A stretch of 64,000 nucleotides of DNA from assembly GCA_000018565.1 (NCBI GenBank), contig CP000875.1, forward strand, positions 62,001-126,000, read 5' to 3'. Of this stretch, positions 8,765-18,276 are shown piece after piece (the stretch's first letter is position 1; each line of letters opens with the position of its first letter). The stretch is from Herpetosiphon aurantiacus DSM 785 (GTDB lineage: Bacteria; Chloroflexota; Chloroflexia; Chloroflexales; Herpetosiphonaceae). The position numbers and the translations under genes are program-made. Under the pieces are notes generated by a model. That model saw only the letters and a program-made list of their open reading frames with translations, was not told where the DNA came from and made no database searches.

Positions 8765-8765
8765 T

Positions 8766-8786
8766 TTGTGGTCATTTGCACCACAA
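8766..8786. terminator. Small hairpin between converging genes
   Basis: TTGTGGT and ACCACAA form a 7 bp stem with a 7-base loop directly after the histidine kinase stop and just before the end of the converging Cys-rich gene. It could serve both directions, but the T-tracts are weak. Confidence 0.4.
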
Positions 8787-8790
8787 GGGT

Positions 8791-9075
8791 TTAGGTTAAT
8801 TTAATCTGCAACTCGTGCTTCGATGGCCACAGGGCAGCCAATTCAGCTTCTCGTAAACGATGTTGAGTGATGGCCCGTAAGCGAATCGTACAACTGCGTG
8901 GCGTTTGGCAGGGAGCCTGCCTACAACCTGGGCAGACTTCGACTAAGCGAGCAGCCTCAGCGACATGCGCAGCGGCAACAACCTGAGCAATTCGTTCATC
9001 CAGCAAGCGTTCCTTGGCAGCCGCATTAGCAGCCAAGCGTTGGCTGCGAGTGTGGATATAGGTTTTCGGGTCCAT
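8791..9075 (-). CDS. Small Cys-rich protein, possible zinc binding
   Basis: This 94-residue protein has a basic, Ala-rich helical N-terminal half, then CPGCRQAPCQTPRSC, and a helical tail. The C-x2-C-x5-C-x5-C spacing could bind a zinc ion or metal cluster. No family is recognised. GAGGA about 7 bases before the ATG at 9075, start and stop codons that fit the space between converging genes, and consistent codon use suggest a real gene. It is monocistronic, and the function is unknown. Confidence 0.6.
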   Translation of the reverse strand: MDPKTYIHTRSQRLAANAAAKERLLDERIAQVVAAAHVAEAARLVEVCPGCRQAPCQTPRSCTIRLRAITQHRLREAELAALWPSKHELQIKLT

Positions 9076-9376
9076 TCATCATCCTCGTTTCATAGCGTTG
9101 TGGGGCATTCGCGAAGTCAATAATCAATTGGCTGAGGATCAATACTGTACGTTTTAGCAGCTATTAGGTAGTTGATTAAGCGCGAGAAGATTGCATAGAT
9201 GCAAGCGATAACGGCAACTAGTACCATCTTGAATCTAGGTAATCATCGCAACATTGATCGAAGAAGCTTAACATAGTATAGCATACAAGGGGCTGAGGCT
9301 TGGCTATCTGAGGTACAATAGCTGATAGAACCGCCCGCATCGTAGCTTGACATTTGGTTGTAATCGTGGAGGCGTT
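9076..9376. other. Divergent intergenic region, no gene seen
   Basis: This 301-base space separates the leftward Cys-rich gene from the rightward hydrolase gene, so it should contain two outward promoters. A weak -10-like TACAAT lies near 9314. No terminator, repeat-family copy or credible small reading frame is seen. Confidence 0.5.
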
Positions 9377-10540
9377 ATGCCCAAAGCCCATTTGTATGGT
9401 CGTGATCTTCAAGGCATCAGCCGCTTGGCGATCGAGGCGACAACCCAAGTGACCAACATCAGCGAAGGCTTGTTTGCCACGATTATGCGCCGCCCCAATC
9501 GCCGCATTGGTGGCATTCCAGGCTTGGTCTATCGCCAAATTCATGGCATTACGCGCTTGGTTGGCTGGAGCCTTGATCAATTGTTTGGGGCACTCGCTCC
9601 GGCCAACTCGCAGCGAGTCTCATCACGCCAACGCAACGATCTGATTGCCGCCTTGAATGGAGTTATGGGCGATTATTTGGTTGCCAGCAATAATCCATTG
9701 CAAACCAGCATGAGCTTGCGGGTAGCCGGAGCCGAACTTGAGCCAGCGGCCATTGCCGCACCTCAATCACGCATATTGCTCTACATTCATGGGGTTTGTA
9801 TGCACGAGCAACAACTCCAGCAGCAGGGCCATGATCATGGTTTAGCTGCCGCCGCAACGCTTGGTTATAGCCCAATTCATGTGCGCTACAACACTGGCTT
9901 GCATATCGCCGAGAATGGTCAGCAACTCAGCCAATTGCTCGAACAACTGCTCGCCGATTGGCCTGTACCCATCGAAGAATTGGTGATTCTCGGCTATAGT
10001 ATGGGCGGGCTTGTCGCACGCAGCGCTTGTTATTATGCCGAGCAGTTGGGCCATAGCTGGAGCCAACGGTTAACTAAATTGGTTTTTTTGGCCACGCCGC
10101 ACCATGGCTCAGCCTTTGAACGTTATGGTGCTTGGTTGCATTATTTGCTGGAGCGCAATCGCTATAGCGCCTTATTTGGCCAAATTGCCCGTTTGCGCAG
10201 CGCTGGCATCACCGATTTACGCTATGGCACGATTTTGCCGCACGCGCAGCCGACGTTTGATCGCTTTGAACAGCCTGCTTATCGCCCCGATTTAATGCCA
10301 CTACCCGCCCATGTGGCCTGTTATGCCTTAGCGGCAACCCGTTCAGAACCGCAAAGCCTCAGCAATCTGCGGGGCGATGGTTTGGTGGCAATTGCCAGCG
10401 CGTTGGGCCACGATTCAGAGCAGCCAAGCCATAATCTTCACATTCCTACGACCAACCAAGCGATTGTGTATGCAACGAATCATTTTGGCATGATCGCCAA
10501 TCAAGCGGCCTATCAACAGATTTTGGCGTGGTTGCAATAG
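9377..10540 (+). CDS. Alpha/beta hydrolase (lipase/PGAP1-like)
   Basis: This 387-residue protein carries the oxyanion region ILLYIHGVCMHEQ and the nucleophile elbow GYSMGG (Ser of G-x-S-x-G) followed by LVARSA, as in lipases that act on bulky esters. The motif TPHHGSAFERYG and a late His (ATNHFGM) complete the expected triad region. The first 130 residues form a helical extension without a signal peptide, so the enzyme is probably cytoplasmic or peripherally membrane-bound. TGGAGG 4 bases before ATG 9377 supports this start over an upstream in-frame codon at 9347. The substrate is unknown. Confidence 0.75.
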   Translation: MPKAHLYGRDLQGISRLAIEATTQVTNISEGLFATIMRRPNRRIGGIPGLVYRQIHGITRLVGWSLDQLFGALAPANSQRVSSRQRNDLIAALNGVMGDYLVASNNPLQTSMSLRVAGAELEPAAIAAPQSRILLYIHGVCMHEQQLQQQGHDHGLAAAATLGYSPIHVRYNTGLHIAENGQQLSQLLEQLLADWPVPIEELVILGYSMGGLVARSACYYAEQLGHSWSQRLTKLVFLATPHHGSAFERYGAWLHYLLERNRYSALFGQIARLRSAGITDLRYGTILPHAQPTFDRFEQPAYRPDLMPLPAHVACYALAATRSEPQSLSNLRGDGLVAIASALGHDSEQPSHNLHIPTTNQAIVYATNHFGMIANQAAYQQILAWLQ

Positions 10541-10640
10541 CTTGAATCTGGCATGAATGCTGCTAAGATTGCAACCGAGAACTGATAGACAAGACCCATT
10601 GCAGCACTACAATTGATCCATCAACGTTGATGAGGTGGCT

Positions 10641-11558
10641 ATGCTTGAGCGATATCGTGGTTGTTTGTTGGGGTTGGCGGTTGGCGATGCAGTTGGCACG
10701 ACGGTAGAATTTAGTCCGCCAGGCTCATTTAAGCCGTTGACTGATCTGGTTGGTGGTGGACCTTTCAATTTGCCACGCGGCGCGTGGACTGACGATACCT
10801 CGATGGCCTTGTGCCTTGCCGCTAGCTTGATCGAGCGCCAAGGCTTCGATGCAGCGGATCAGATGCAGCGCTATTGTCGCTGGCGCGATTATGGTTATAT
10901 GAGCAGCACTGGCTCGTGTTTTGATTGTGGGATTACAGTTGGCAATGCGCTCAGCACATTTCAACGCACGGGCAACCCCTACAGCGGCTCGACCGACCCT
11001 GCGACTGCTGGCAATGGCTCGTTGATGCGCTTGGCTCCCGTGGTTTTGGCCTACGCCAATCAGCCTGAGCAAGCGATGCAACTGGCGGTCGATAGTTCGC
11101 GCACAACCCATGGTGCAGTAGCAGCGGTTGATGCTTGTCGTTATTTCGCTGGCTTGCTGATTGGGGCATTGAATGGAGTCGATAAAGCGACCTTGCTAGC
11201 TCCGCGCTATAGCCCAATCGCCAATTATTGGCAGCAACAGCCGTTGCAAGCTGATATTGATGAGATTGCCGCTGGCTCGTTTTGGCAGCGCCAGCCACCT
11301 GAAATCCAGGGCACTGGCTATGTGGTGCGTTCGCTTGAAGCGGCGTTATGGGCGTTTGCCAAGAGCGATTCATTTCGTGAGGGCTGTTTGATGGCGGCCA
11401 ATCTGGGCCACGATGCCGATACTACTGCCGCAATTTATGGCCAAATCGCCGGAGCCTACTATGGCGAAGCTGGAATTCCTAGCGAATGGCGTGAACCGAT
11501 TGTCAGCCATGATTTGATCGTGGAATTTGCTGAGCGGTTGTACCGTTTACAAGGATGA
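10641..11558 (+). CDS. ADP-ribosylglycohydrolase family protein (DraG-like)
   Basis: This 305-residue protein contains the di-metal site motifs of the ARH/DraG family: GDAVG near residue 16, WTDDTSMAL (Thr-Asp-Asp ligands), NGSLMRLAP, and C-terminal GHDADTTAAIYGQIAGA. Such enzymes remove ADP-ribose from Arg, Ser or nucleic acid, or hydrolyse related glycosidic bonds. The partner transferase is not present here. GAGGTGG just upstream favours ATG 10641 over an in-frame GTG at 10635. A weak promoter (TTGAAT, 16 bases, TAAGAT) may lie at 10542-10569. A bidirectional terminator follows at 11619-11654. Confidence 0.85.
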   Translation: MLERYRGCLLGLAVGDAVGTTVEFSPPGSFKPLTDLVGGGPFNLPRGAWTDDTSMALCLAASLIERQGFDAADQMQRYCRWRDYGYMSSTGSCFDCGITVGNALSTFQRTGNPYSGSTDPATAGNGSLMRLAPVVLAYANQPEQAMQLAVDSSRTTHGAVAAVDACRYFAGLLIGALNGVDKATLLAPRYSPIANYWQQQPLQADIDEIAAGSFWQRQPPEIQGTGYVVRSLEAALWAFAKSDSFREGCLMAANLGHDADTTAAIYGQIAGAYYGEAGIPSEWREPIVSHDLIVEFAERLYRLQG

Positions 11559-11618
11559 AGGATGAGGGATGAGGGATGAACGTTCATCCTGTATTGCTCA
11601 AAGCTGAATGATTAAACG

Positions 11619-11654
11619 AAGTGGCGGCTCAATGTTTCGATTGAGCCGCCACTT
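11619..11654. terminator. Bidirectional terminator between converging genes
   Basis: AAGTGGCGGCTCAA and TTGAGCCGCCACTT form a perfect 14 bp stem around an 8-base loop. The hairpin sits between the ADP-ribosylglycohydrolase gene (plus) and the end of the hypothetical gene at 11658 (minus). Confidence 0.75.
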
Positions 11655-11657
11655 TAG

Positions 11658-12212
11658 TTAAGCAGTATGTTTGGTATCAGTCAAACATAAGAGCGTCCAG
11701 CGGCGCTGACCATGGTTAAAGGTAGCGAAGCTCCGATCCCATTGGCTCGAATTAAACCATGGTGCCCATGGGCCTTCAATTCGGCAAACCGTGGTGGTAG
11801 CCATTTCGCCGCCCAACATAGCCTCGACACAGACTTTGCTCATTGTGCGGGCATCGCCATCGCTAAATGGCGAGCTGGTGTAGGCTCCGCCGCTGACCAA
11901 AGCATGGGTCAAAGCGCCTTCATATTCGTAGCCGCTATAAAAGGTTAGCGGCAGGTCAAAGGGAATTTCGGTAGGTAACCCTAGCTCGGGCAATTCGCGA
12001 TTAAGCGTGGGATGGCTGAGAAACCGATAGATTAGGTGGCTGGGATTGAGATTCGTATTGGCAAACAAACTATCATACGCCGATGCATCATTTGGCCGAA
12101 TACTGCGAAAAATCACGCCACCATTGAGATACATACCACGCAAGGCTTGCAAAACAAGCGTAATCCGTGGATCGGTTACCGGCTCAACCACAAGATCAAT
12201 GGTATGCAACAT
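11658..12212 (-). CDS. Hypothetical protein
   Basis: This 184-residue soluble protein has no recognised domain. Its visible regions are an N-terminal strand-helix segment (LHTIDLVVEPVTDPR), a Tyr-rich centre (TFYSGYEYEGALTHAL) and a C-terminal stretch rich in Trp and Phe (PWAPWFNSSQWDRSF). CTGGGAG 8 bases before the ATG at 12212 supports that start over an in-frame codon 45 bases upstream. It follows the cyclase gene by 45 bases on the same strand, so the two are probably co-transcribed, with termination at 11619-11654. Confidence 0.6.
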   Translation of the reverse strand: MLHTIDLVVEPVTDPRITLVLQALRGMYLNGGVIFRSIRPNDASAYDSLFANTNLNPSHLIYRFLSHPTLNRELPELGLPTEIPFDLPLTFYSGYEYEGALTHALVSGGAYTSSPFSDGDARTMSKVCVEAMLGGEMATTTVCRIEGPWAPWFNSSQWDRSFATFNHGQRRWTLLCLTDTKHTA

Positions 12213-12257
12213 AGTAAAACTCCCAGGATTGCCACAAACTGGCTGTAGCAAGCGCAA

Positions 12258-12899
12258 TTAGCGTGGTTGAAGCACGGCCCGAGCTGGAGCACCATCGCTG
12301 CCCAGAATTTTCAATGGCAAGCAGAGCAAATTGTATGGGCCAGGCGCGACCTCGGTTAAATTGATGCCCTCTAAGATTGCCACCCGACCGCCGAGCAAAA
12401 TACAGTGAGTAGGGTTGCCTGGCTCGGCTTCAAATGGCTCGATTGAAAGATAATCGATCGCAATCAAGCGCAAATCGTGCTCAATCACCCAACGAGCCGC
12501 ACTACTGTCGAGTGCGCGAAAATCGCGATGGAAACGCAAGGGTTCTTCTTGCCAAAAGGCCGAATTGCTGGTTTTGAGCAAGAGACGCGTACAATCGCTA
12601 GGCACATTCGCGGCGGCCAGTTCAGCACCAGTAATTGGCCCAGTACCAATCAATTCCACTACATAACAATCACCAACAAACCGATCAAGCTCCAAGCTTT
12701 CAACTGCCAAATCGTTGTTGATAAAGTGCAGCGGTGCATCAACGTGCGTGCCAATATGCACCCCAGTGTTAAGGCGGGTTACATTACAAATATCGCCTTT
12801 GTTCATATCGGCGGCGCGTTTTTGTTCAATCGGCGGGTCGCCTTCCCAAACCGGCAGGGCTGGCGAAATCGGAACGCTAATATCGATCAAGTGGGCCAT
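12258..12899 (-). CDS. Cyclase family protein (kynurenine formamidase-like)
   Basis: This 213-residue protein has the metal-binding signature HIGTHVDAPLHF near residue 49 and begins DISVPISPALPVWEGDPP, as in the cyclase/KynB family. Members hydrolyse N-formylkynurenine or act as cyclases or amidohydrolases. The late motif IDYLSIEPFEAEP also fits. AAGGAG 7 bases before the ATG at 12899 supports the start. No tryptophan-catabolism gene is adjacent, so the substrate is left open. It heads a likely two-gene minus-strand unit with the hypothetical gene. Confidence 0.8.
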   Translation of the reverse strand: MAHLIDISVPISPALPVWEGDPPIEQKRAADMNKGDICNVTRLNTGVHIGTHVDAPLHFINNDLAVESLELDRFVGDCYVVELIGTGPITGAELAAANVPSDCTRLLLKTSNSAFWQEEPLRFHRDFRALDSSAARWVIEHDLRLIAIDYLSIEPFEAEPGNPTHCILLGGRVAILEGINLTEVAPGPYNLLCLPLKILGSDGAPARAVLQPR

Positions 12900-12980
12900 G
12901 GGTGGCTCCTTCAACGGCAAGGTATGCTGCACATACCTCTAGAATAGCTGCTTCCATTGTCTCACAAAAATGATTCTAAA

Positions 12981-13017
12981 ATAGCAGGCAGCCAGCAGGT
13001 TTAAACCCACTGGCTGC
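12981..13017 (-). terminator. Probable terminator of carB
   Basis: Read on the minus strand, GCAGCCAG pairs with CTGGCTGC around an inner palindrome GGTTTAAACC. A short T-run (CTATTTTAG) follows five bases later. It lies 15 bases past the carB stop. Confidence 0.55.
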
Positions 13018-13031
13018 AAATAGGTCTAGGC

Positions 13032-16000
13032 TTAATCTTGCAAAGCTCGCACGCCCAAGCCACCTTGGCGCAGCGCTTGAATCGCATCGGCAACCGCCGC
13101 AGCACTGGCCACGGTGGTGATCGAAATCACGCCTTGGCGCAAAGCAGTTTGGCGAATTGCCTGCTCATCAAATAACGAGGCACGGCCCAATGGCGTGTTG
13201 ACAATAATATCAACTTGGCCGTTGATAATATAGTCGGCGGCGTTGGGTCGGCCTTCATTAACTTTGTAGATCGTTTCGACGACCAAGCCATGCTCACGCA
13301 GATATTGGGCTGTGCCAGCAGTCGCAATCACTTTGAAGCCGAGTTCGCTATATTGCTTGGCAACTGGCACTAAGGCTGGTTTATCGTGGTCGTTGACACT
13401 GACAAAGATTGCGCCGCTGGTTGGCAAGCTGCGGCCACAGCCTGCTTGGGCTTTGGCAAAGGCCGCCCCAAAGCTATCGCCGCTACCCATGGCCTCGCCA
13501 GTTGAGCGCATTTCTGGGCCTAGGGCAATCGTCGCACCCGGGAAGCGCCGCCATGGCAACACAACTTCTTTGACGTGGAAGCCGCGTAACTCCGGCGCAC
13601 TGCTGATACCTTGTTGTTTGAGGCTCACGCCTGCCATTACTTTGGCGGCAAGGGCGGCCCAAGCGACCCCACTGGCTTTGGCAACATAGGGAATCGAACG
13701 CGAAGCCCGTGGATTGACTTCTAGCACGTAGATTTCGTCATCCTTGACCGCGAATTGAACGTTCATCAAGCCAATCACGCCCAAAGCGCGGGCTAATTTA
13801 TCAGTGGCGATTTTGAGTTGTTCAATCACCTGAGGCTTGATGCCGACGGTTGGCATAACACAAGCCGAATCGCCGGAGTGGATGCCTGCGCGTTCGATTT
13901 GCTCCATCATGCCAGCAATTACTACGGTTTCGCCATCAGCAACCGCATCAACATCAAGCTCAGTCGCATCTTCAAGGAAGCGGTCGAGCAGCACAGGGTG
14001 TTCGGGCGAGGCCTCAGTAATATGGCGCAAATAATCGTCAAGCCCTGCTTGATCGTGGATGATTGCCATACCTTGGCCGCCCAGCACATACGATGGCCGC
14101 ACCATCGTTGGATAGCCGATGCGCTCAGCGATTGCCCGCGCTTCATCCCACGAGGTTGCCGATCCATACGGCGTTGCCCGCAAGCCACATTCGGCCAATA
14201 CTGCGCCAAATTGGCCGCGATCTTCGGCACGGTCGATTGCGGCTGGCGAGGTTCCCCATAATGGCACGCCTGCGGCTTCTAAGCCTTTGGCCAATTTGAG
14301 TGGGGTTTGACCACCAAACTGCAACAACACGCCAGCTGGTTGCTCGACATCGACAATATTCAGCACATCTTCGAGAGTCAATGGCTCAAAATACAGTCGA
14401 TCAGCGGTATCATAATCGGTTGAAACCGTTTCAGGGTTACAGTTGACCATAATCGTTTCATAGCCAAGCTCGCGCAGGGCAAACACCGCGTGACAGCAGC
14501 AATAATCAAATTCAAGCCCTTGGCCGATGCGATTTGGCCCGCCACCCAAAATCATCACTTTGCGCCGATCGCTGGGATTGGCTTCGCTCTCGGTTTCATA
14601 TGATGAGTAGAGATAGGGCGTTTGGGCTGGAAATTCCGCCGCACAGGTATCAACATGATGATAGGTTGGTTTGATATTGTGCTCAAACCGTTGTTGGCGT
14701 ACCTCTGCTGGGGTTGCATTCAGCAAATAGGCCAATTGCGGGTCGCTATAGCCGTTGCGTTTGGCTTGCAGCAATAGATCGGCGGGAATCGTCGCCAAAT
14801 CATAGTTGCGCACATCTTTTTCGAGCGCAATCAAACTAGCCAACTGATCAAGGAACCAATAATCGATTTTGGTCAATTCATGAATTTGATCAACCGTCCA
14901 GCCAAGGTCGAAGGCGGTGCGCATGGCAAAAATGCGCTGTGGCGTTGGCGTGATCAACAGTTCGCGCAAGCGTTCTTGGGCCACAGGTTGGCTGCCATCA
15001 GCGCCCCAACCCATGCGGCCATTTTCCAACGAGCGCAAGGCTTTTTGCAAGGCTTCGGTGAAGGTGCGGCCCATGGCCATGGCCTCGCCGACTGATTTCA
15101 TCGCTGTGCCAAGCACTGGCTGCGAACCAGGGAATTTCTCGAAGTTCCAGCGTGGAATTTTGACCACCACATAATCGAGCGATGGCTCGAATGAGGCTGG
15201 GGTTGATTTGGTAATATCGTTGGGCAATTCGGGCAGGGTGTAGCCAACCGCCAACTTCGCGGCGATTTTAGCAATTGGAAAGCCGGTTGCTTTGGATGCT
15301 AGCGCCGATGAACGCGAAACCCGTGGATTCATCTCGATCACGATCACGCGGCCATCGTGGGGATTGATCGCGAATTGGACATTCGATCCGCCAGTTGCCA
15401 CACCAACAACTTCCATCACCGCCAAGCCCATATCGCGCAAACGTTGATATTCGCGGTCGGAGAGGGTCATCGCCGGAGCAACGGTGATCGAGTCGCCAGT
15501 GTGCACGCCCATGGGGTCGAAATTCTCAATTGAACAGACCACCACACCATTGCCAGCGCTATCACGCATCAACTCAAGCTCATATTCCTTCCAGCCCAGC
15601 AAACTTTCTTCGATCAATAGTTCGCCGATCGGGGAAAGTTTCAAGCCCTCTTCGACAATTCGCCGAAAATCCTCAGAGTTGTAGGCAATCCCGCCGCCAG
15701 CGCCGCCGAGAGTAAACGAAGGCCGAATAATCGAAGGAAAGCCCGTCGCTTTGACTAATTCGAGAGCTTCTTCGAGCGAGCGAGCGATGCCTGAACGCGC
15801 CGATTGCAAGCCAATGCGATCCATGGCCTGTTTGAACAACTCGCGATCCTCGGCAGTAGCGATGGCTTCGACATTTGCGCCGAGCAACTGGACATTATAT
15901 TGCTCCAATACGCCAGCGCGGTGCAAATCCATGGCCAGATTGAGCGCGGTTTGGCCGCCGACCGTGGGTAACAAGGCATCAGGCCGTTCGCGGGCAATAA

Positions 16001-16229
16001 TTTCGCTGACCGTTGGCACATCCAACGGCTCAATATAAGTACGATCAGCCAACGACGGGTCGGTCATAATCGTGGCTGGGTTGGAATTGACCAAAATAAT
16101 GCGGAAACCCTCTTCGCGAAGCGCTTTGATCGCCTGAGTGCCGCTATAATCAAATTCGCATGCTTGCCCGATCACGATTGGGCCTGCGCCAAGCACCAGA
16201 ATCGAGTGAATGTCGCTGCGTTTTGGCAT
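13032..16229 (-). CDS. carB: Carbamoyl-phosphate synthase large subunit
   Basis: This 1065-residue protein is the ATP-dependent synthetase subunit that makes carbamoyl phosphate for pyrimidines and arginine, using ammonia passed from the small subunit CarA. It shows the two homologous ATP-grasp halves ([21 protein letters not shown] near the N-terminus and [21 protein letters not shown] near residue 555) and a C-terminal methylglyoxal-synthase-like regulatory domain ([10 protein letters not shown]). Length matches the family. GGAG about 8 bases before the ATG at 16229 supports that start; an in-frame ATG 12 bases upstream and further codons have weaker sites. carA is not in the window, so the two subunits are not adjacent on the downstream side. 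Confidence 0.97.
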   Translation of the reverse strand: MPKRSDIHSILVLGAGPIVIGQACEFDYSGTQAIKALREEGFRIILVNSNPATIMTDPSLADRTYIEPLDVPTVSEIIARERPDALLPTVGGQTALNLAMDLHRAGVLEQYNVQLLGANVEAIATAEDRELFKQAMDRIGLQSARSGIARSLEEALELVKATGFPSIIRPSFTLGGAGGGIAYNSEDFRRIVEEGLKLSPIGELLIEESLLGWKEYELELMRDSAGNGVVVCSIENFDPMGVHTGDSITVAPAMTLSDREYQRLRDMGLAVMEVVGVATGGSNVQFAINPHDGRVIVIEMNPRVSRSSALASKATGFPIAKIAAKLAVGYTLPELPNDITKSTPASFEPSLDYVVVKIPRWNFEKFPGSQPVLGTAMKSVGEAMAMGRTFTEALQKALRSLENGRMGWGADGSQPVAQERLRELLITPTPQRIFAMRTAFDLGWTVDQIHELTKIDYWFLDQLASLIALEKDVRNYDLATIPADLLLQAKRNGYSDPQLAYLLNATPAEVRQQRFEHNIKPTYHHVDTCAAEFPAQTPYLYSSYETESEANPSDRRKVMILGGGPNRIGQGLEFDYCCCHAVFALRELGYETIMVNCNPETVSTDYDTADRLYFEPLTLEDVLNIVDVEQPAGVLLQFGGQTPLKLAKGLEAAGVPLWGTSPAAIDRAEDRGQFGAVLAECGLRATPYGSATSWDEARAIAERIGYPTMVRPSYVLGGQGMAIIHDQAGLDDYLRHITEASPEHPVLLDRFLEDATELDVDAVADGETVVIAGMMEQIERAGIHSGDSACVMPTVGIKPQVIEQLKIATDKLARALGVIGLMNVQFAVKDDEIYVLEVNPRASRSIPYVAKASGVAWAALAAKVMAGVSLKQQGISSAPELRGFHVKEVVLPWRRFPGATIALGPEMRSTGEAMGSGDSFGAAFAKAQAGCGRSLPTSGAIFVSVNDHDKPALVPVAKQYSELGFKVIATAGTAQYLREHGLVVETIYKVNEGRPNAADYIINGQVDIIVNTPLGRASLFDEQAIRQTALRQGVISITTVASAAAVADAIQALRQGGLGVRALQD

Positions 16230-16742
16230 CGGTATCTCCATAGTGGGGGATGTACGCCCGCAAGGCACGCCATTGGCTTGCCGCGCCCCATCCTAGCCAA
16301 GTTCGTGTGTCGGGCTGCCATTATACGATGAAATCGCATGGGATAATTCAAATCAGCCAGAGCCAAGCTTTGGCGTATTGCTGCGTTTGCATGACGTTCC
16401 CTCACCCCAACCCCTCTCCCACTGCGGCGAGCGAGGGGCGTTCTAATCGCCAGGATGGACAGGTTCCCCCTCGCAGCGCAGGGCGAGAGCGGGGGTGAGG
16501 GCATGTTCATCGACGGTGAGTCCCATCCAAATCATTGTTAAAACCTACCCTTATAAGTTACCCCAACCTCTCTCCCTTGGCGGTGGGCTAGGTGCATTCT
16601 TTAGGATCGATTTTCTCTCGCTCGGTGGGAACGAAAATTGATGACTATTCTTCTATGCACTAGCTGCCATTTTTTGCCTTTTGCCTTCTGCCTTTTGATT
16701 TTCTATGGTAGCATACAGGTAGTTTAGTGGGGGATTGGAACT
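16230..16742. other. Divergent intergenic region with repeat copies
   Basis: The space between carB and the nuclease-like gene holds a full copy of the CCCTCACCCC palindrome (16399-16503). A tail module related to other copies follows (ATTGTTAAAACCTACCC at about 16536-16552), then an AAAAGGC-type copy in reverse (16670-16703). Outward promoters must also be here, but no convincing hexamer pair was found. Confidence 0.6.
16399..16503. repeat. CCCTCACCCC palindromic repeat, long form
   Basis: The copy begins CCCTCACCCCAACCCCTCTC and ends GGGGGTGAGGG, so its ends are inverted repeats around an internal CGAGGGG / CCCCCTCG pair. Related copies are at 25833, 37834, 45098, 51184 and 58235. Confidence 0.8.
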
Positions 16743-17495
16743 GTGCGTTTTGTGCGTGCTCGACTCACAACCTTTGACGACCCGCATTATCGGGCGTTTG
16801 TTGAACAAATGACCCTTGCTCGTGAAAATCAACGGGCGATTCGGCCACCGCGCCAGCGCGATTTATTCGGCGGTGAGGCTGAACAATTGCTACGCGAATG
16901 GCTGGCTGAACAAGGCCAAGTGCTTTCCGAGCGGCGCATTCTCGAATATGATGAGCGTAGTGGCCGCCAAACGATCCGCAAATATCGCGAAATCGATGCC
17001 TTGGTTGAGCTTGGGCGCAGTGTCCATGTGTTTGAGGTTAAGGCTAGCCGTTCTGCTCACACCATTCGTAAAGCCGCAACCCAACTCCACGATATTCGCG
17101 CCGCCCTGCAATTGATCATTCCACGAGTTTATACAACGCTCTTATTGGTCGATACTGGCATTCCTACTGCCGAGACGGTTAGTGCCTTGATGCGTAGCCC
17201 CGATGCACCCCACACTCCACCACCAACTATTGCAGATATCATTGGCGATCAGAGCCGTTTTCATTTAATTGAGCAGCCTGACGAAGCCCAACAATGGCCC
17301 GATCAAGTCAGCATTCGGCGTTTTAGCCTTGAACAATTAATTAATATGGCTGGCGATCGCCCGCTGCATCTTGATTGGGATCTTGATGAAGATGAAGAGC
17401 CGCCTGCGCCGCCAGTGATCAATCGTCAAACGGTGGCCGATGATCCCGATGATGAGACTGATAATCCATTTGCTGCGCTGCTTGGCGCAATATGA
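16743..17495 (+). CDS. PD-(D/E)XK nuclease-like protein
   Basis: This 250-residue protein contains GGEAEQLLREWL, REIDALVEL and HVFEVKAS, which place E45, D85, E98 and K100 in the order expected for a PD-(D/E)XK nuclease core. That makes DNA or RNA cleavage plausible, but the family is not identified. The C-terminal 50 residues are acidic and Pro-rich (DLDEDEEPPAPP), probably disordered. The start is GTG at 16743 with a GGA-containing upstream sequence that is not a strong site. The next gene begins 9 bases after its stop, so the two are probably one transcript. Confidence 0.6.
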   Translation: MRFVRARLTTFDDPHYRAFVEQMTLARENQRAIRPPRQRDLFGGEAEQLLREWLAEQGQVLSERRILEYDERSGRQTIRKYREIDALVELGRSVHVFEVKASRSAHTIRKAATQLHDIRAALQLIIPRVYTTLLLVDTGIPTAETVSALMRSPDAPHTPPPTIADIIGDQSRFHLIEQPDEAQQWPDQVSIRRFSLEQLINMAGDRPLHLDWDLDEDEEPPAPPVINRQTVADDPDDETDNPFAALLGAI

Positions 17496-17504
17496 GGTAC
17501 TAGC

Positions 17505-18182
17505 GTGTCCGCCCTCTACGATTCGGCGGTCGAAGCCGACCGCATTGCTGCAACCACCGCCTATCCACCAGCACCATGGGTCATGCAAGGCACATGGGTT
17601 TGGTGTGTTCACCCAGTCAAACGCAACGCTGTGGCCGATTTGCTGCCTGCGCCGCTAAAACCACTTTGGTTGCCAACAGGTCGTACTTTGGCTTTTTCCT
17701 TGGTTGGTCAATATGGCACTGGCTCGACCTTGCACTATGGCGAGGCCGCTTGTGGCTTAATTCTGAAGTTTGGGCCACGCCCAGCAATTTGGATTCACGG
17801 CTTAGTCGTCGATTTGGATCAATCGGTGGCGGGCGGGCGCAATATTTGGCATTTGCCCAAAGAATTGGCCCGCATTTCGTGGACCAACCCCAATCGCGAT
17901 CGCATCAGCGCTGATCAACATGGGCGTTTGTTGCTGAGCTTCGAGGGGATTCCCAAACGAATCAATGGCTTTAATGCTGGGATGAATTTCGATGTGCTGG
18001 TTGTGCATCAAGAAGAACTCTATCGGATTCCGGCTCGCTTTGCTGGCACGGTTGGCATAACCCGCAAAATTCGGCCATTCTTTCCGGCTAGCGGCGCATG
18101 GGCTAAATTTGGGGTTTCAGGTTATTCGATCTCAGGCTTGGGCCATGGCCGTGGCGATTTTGGCGAGTTGATCAAAGTTTAA
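17505..18182 (+). CDS. Acetoacetate decarboxylase-like protein
   Basis: This 225-residue protein resembles the acetoacetate decarboxylase (ADC) superfamily: PPAPWVMQGTWV at the N-terminus and GGRNIWHLPKELARISW in the middle. The latter holds the Lys-Glu region near the catalytic Lys of true ADC. Many family members act on other 2- or 3-oxo acids, and some have lost the catalytic Lys, so the reaction is not assigned. GTG 17505 begins 9 bases after the nuclease-like gene, without a strong binding site, which suggests translational coupling. A good terminator follows at 18198-18229. Confidence 0.6.
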   Translation: MSALYDSAVEADRIAATTAYPPAPWVMQGTWVWCVHPVKRNAVADLLPAPLKPLWLPTGRTLAFSLVGQYGTGSTLHYGEAACGLILKFGPRPAIWIHGLVVDLDQSVAGGRNIWHLPKELARISWTNPNRDRISADQHGRLLLSFEGIPKRINGFNAGMNFDVLVVHQEELYRIPARFAGTVGITRKIRPFFPASGAWAKFGVSGYSISGLGHGRGDFGELIKV

Positions 18183-18197
18183 TCTATTTTTGAGTTG

Positions 18198-18229
18198 AGC
18201 CGACTAGCAGAGCAGGCTGGTCGGCTTTT
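18198..18229 (+). terminator. Intrinsic terminator after the ADC-like gene
   Basis: AGCCGACTAGC and GCTGGTCGGCT form an 11 bp stem with one T-G wobble and a 7-base loop. TTTT follows. The uvrC promoter begins at the end of this T-run. Confidence 0.75.
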
Positions 18230-18257
18230 AACATGGTGCTAAAAGATGCGGTATAAT
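18228..18257 (+). promoter_or_regulatory. Probable uvrC promoter
   Basis: TTAACA (18228-18233) and a perfect TATAAT (18252-18257) are 18 bases apart. Transcription would begin only about 12 bases before the start codon at 18277. No GAAC-N4-GTTC SOS box is seen here, in contrast to polA. Confidence 0.6.
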
Positions 18258-18276
18258 TAGCACAGAGGTGCGAAAA

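Noticed and set aside
10725-11373. Two overlapping minus-strand frames inside the ADP-ribosylglycohydrolase gene
   Set aside because: These are antisense shadows of a clear enzyme gene.
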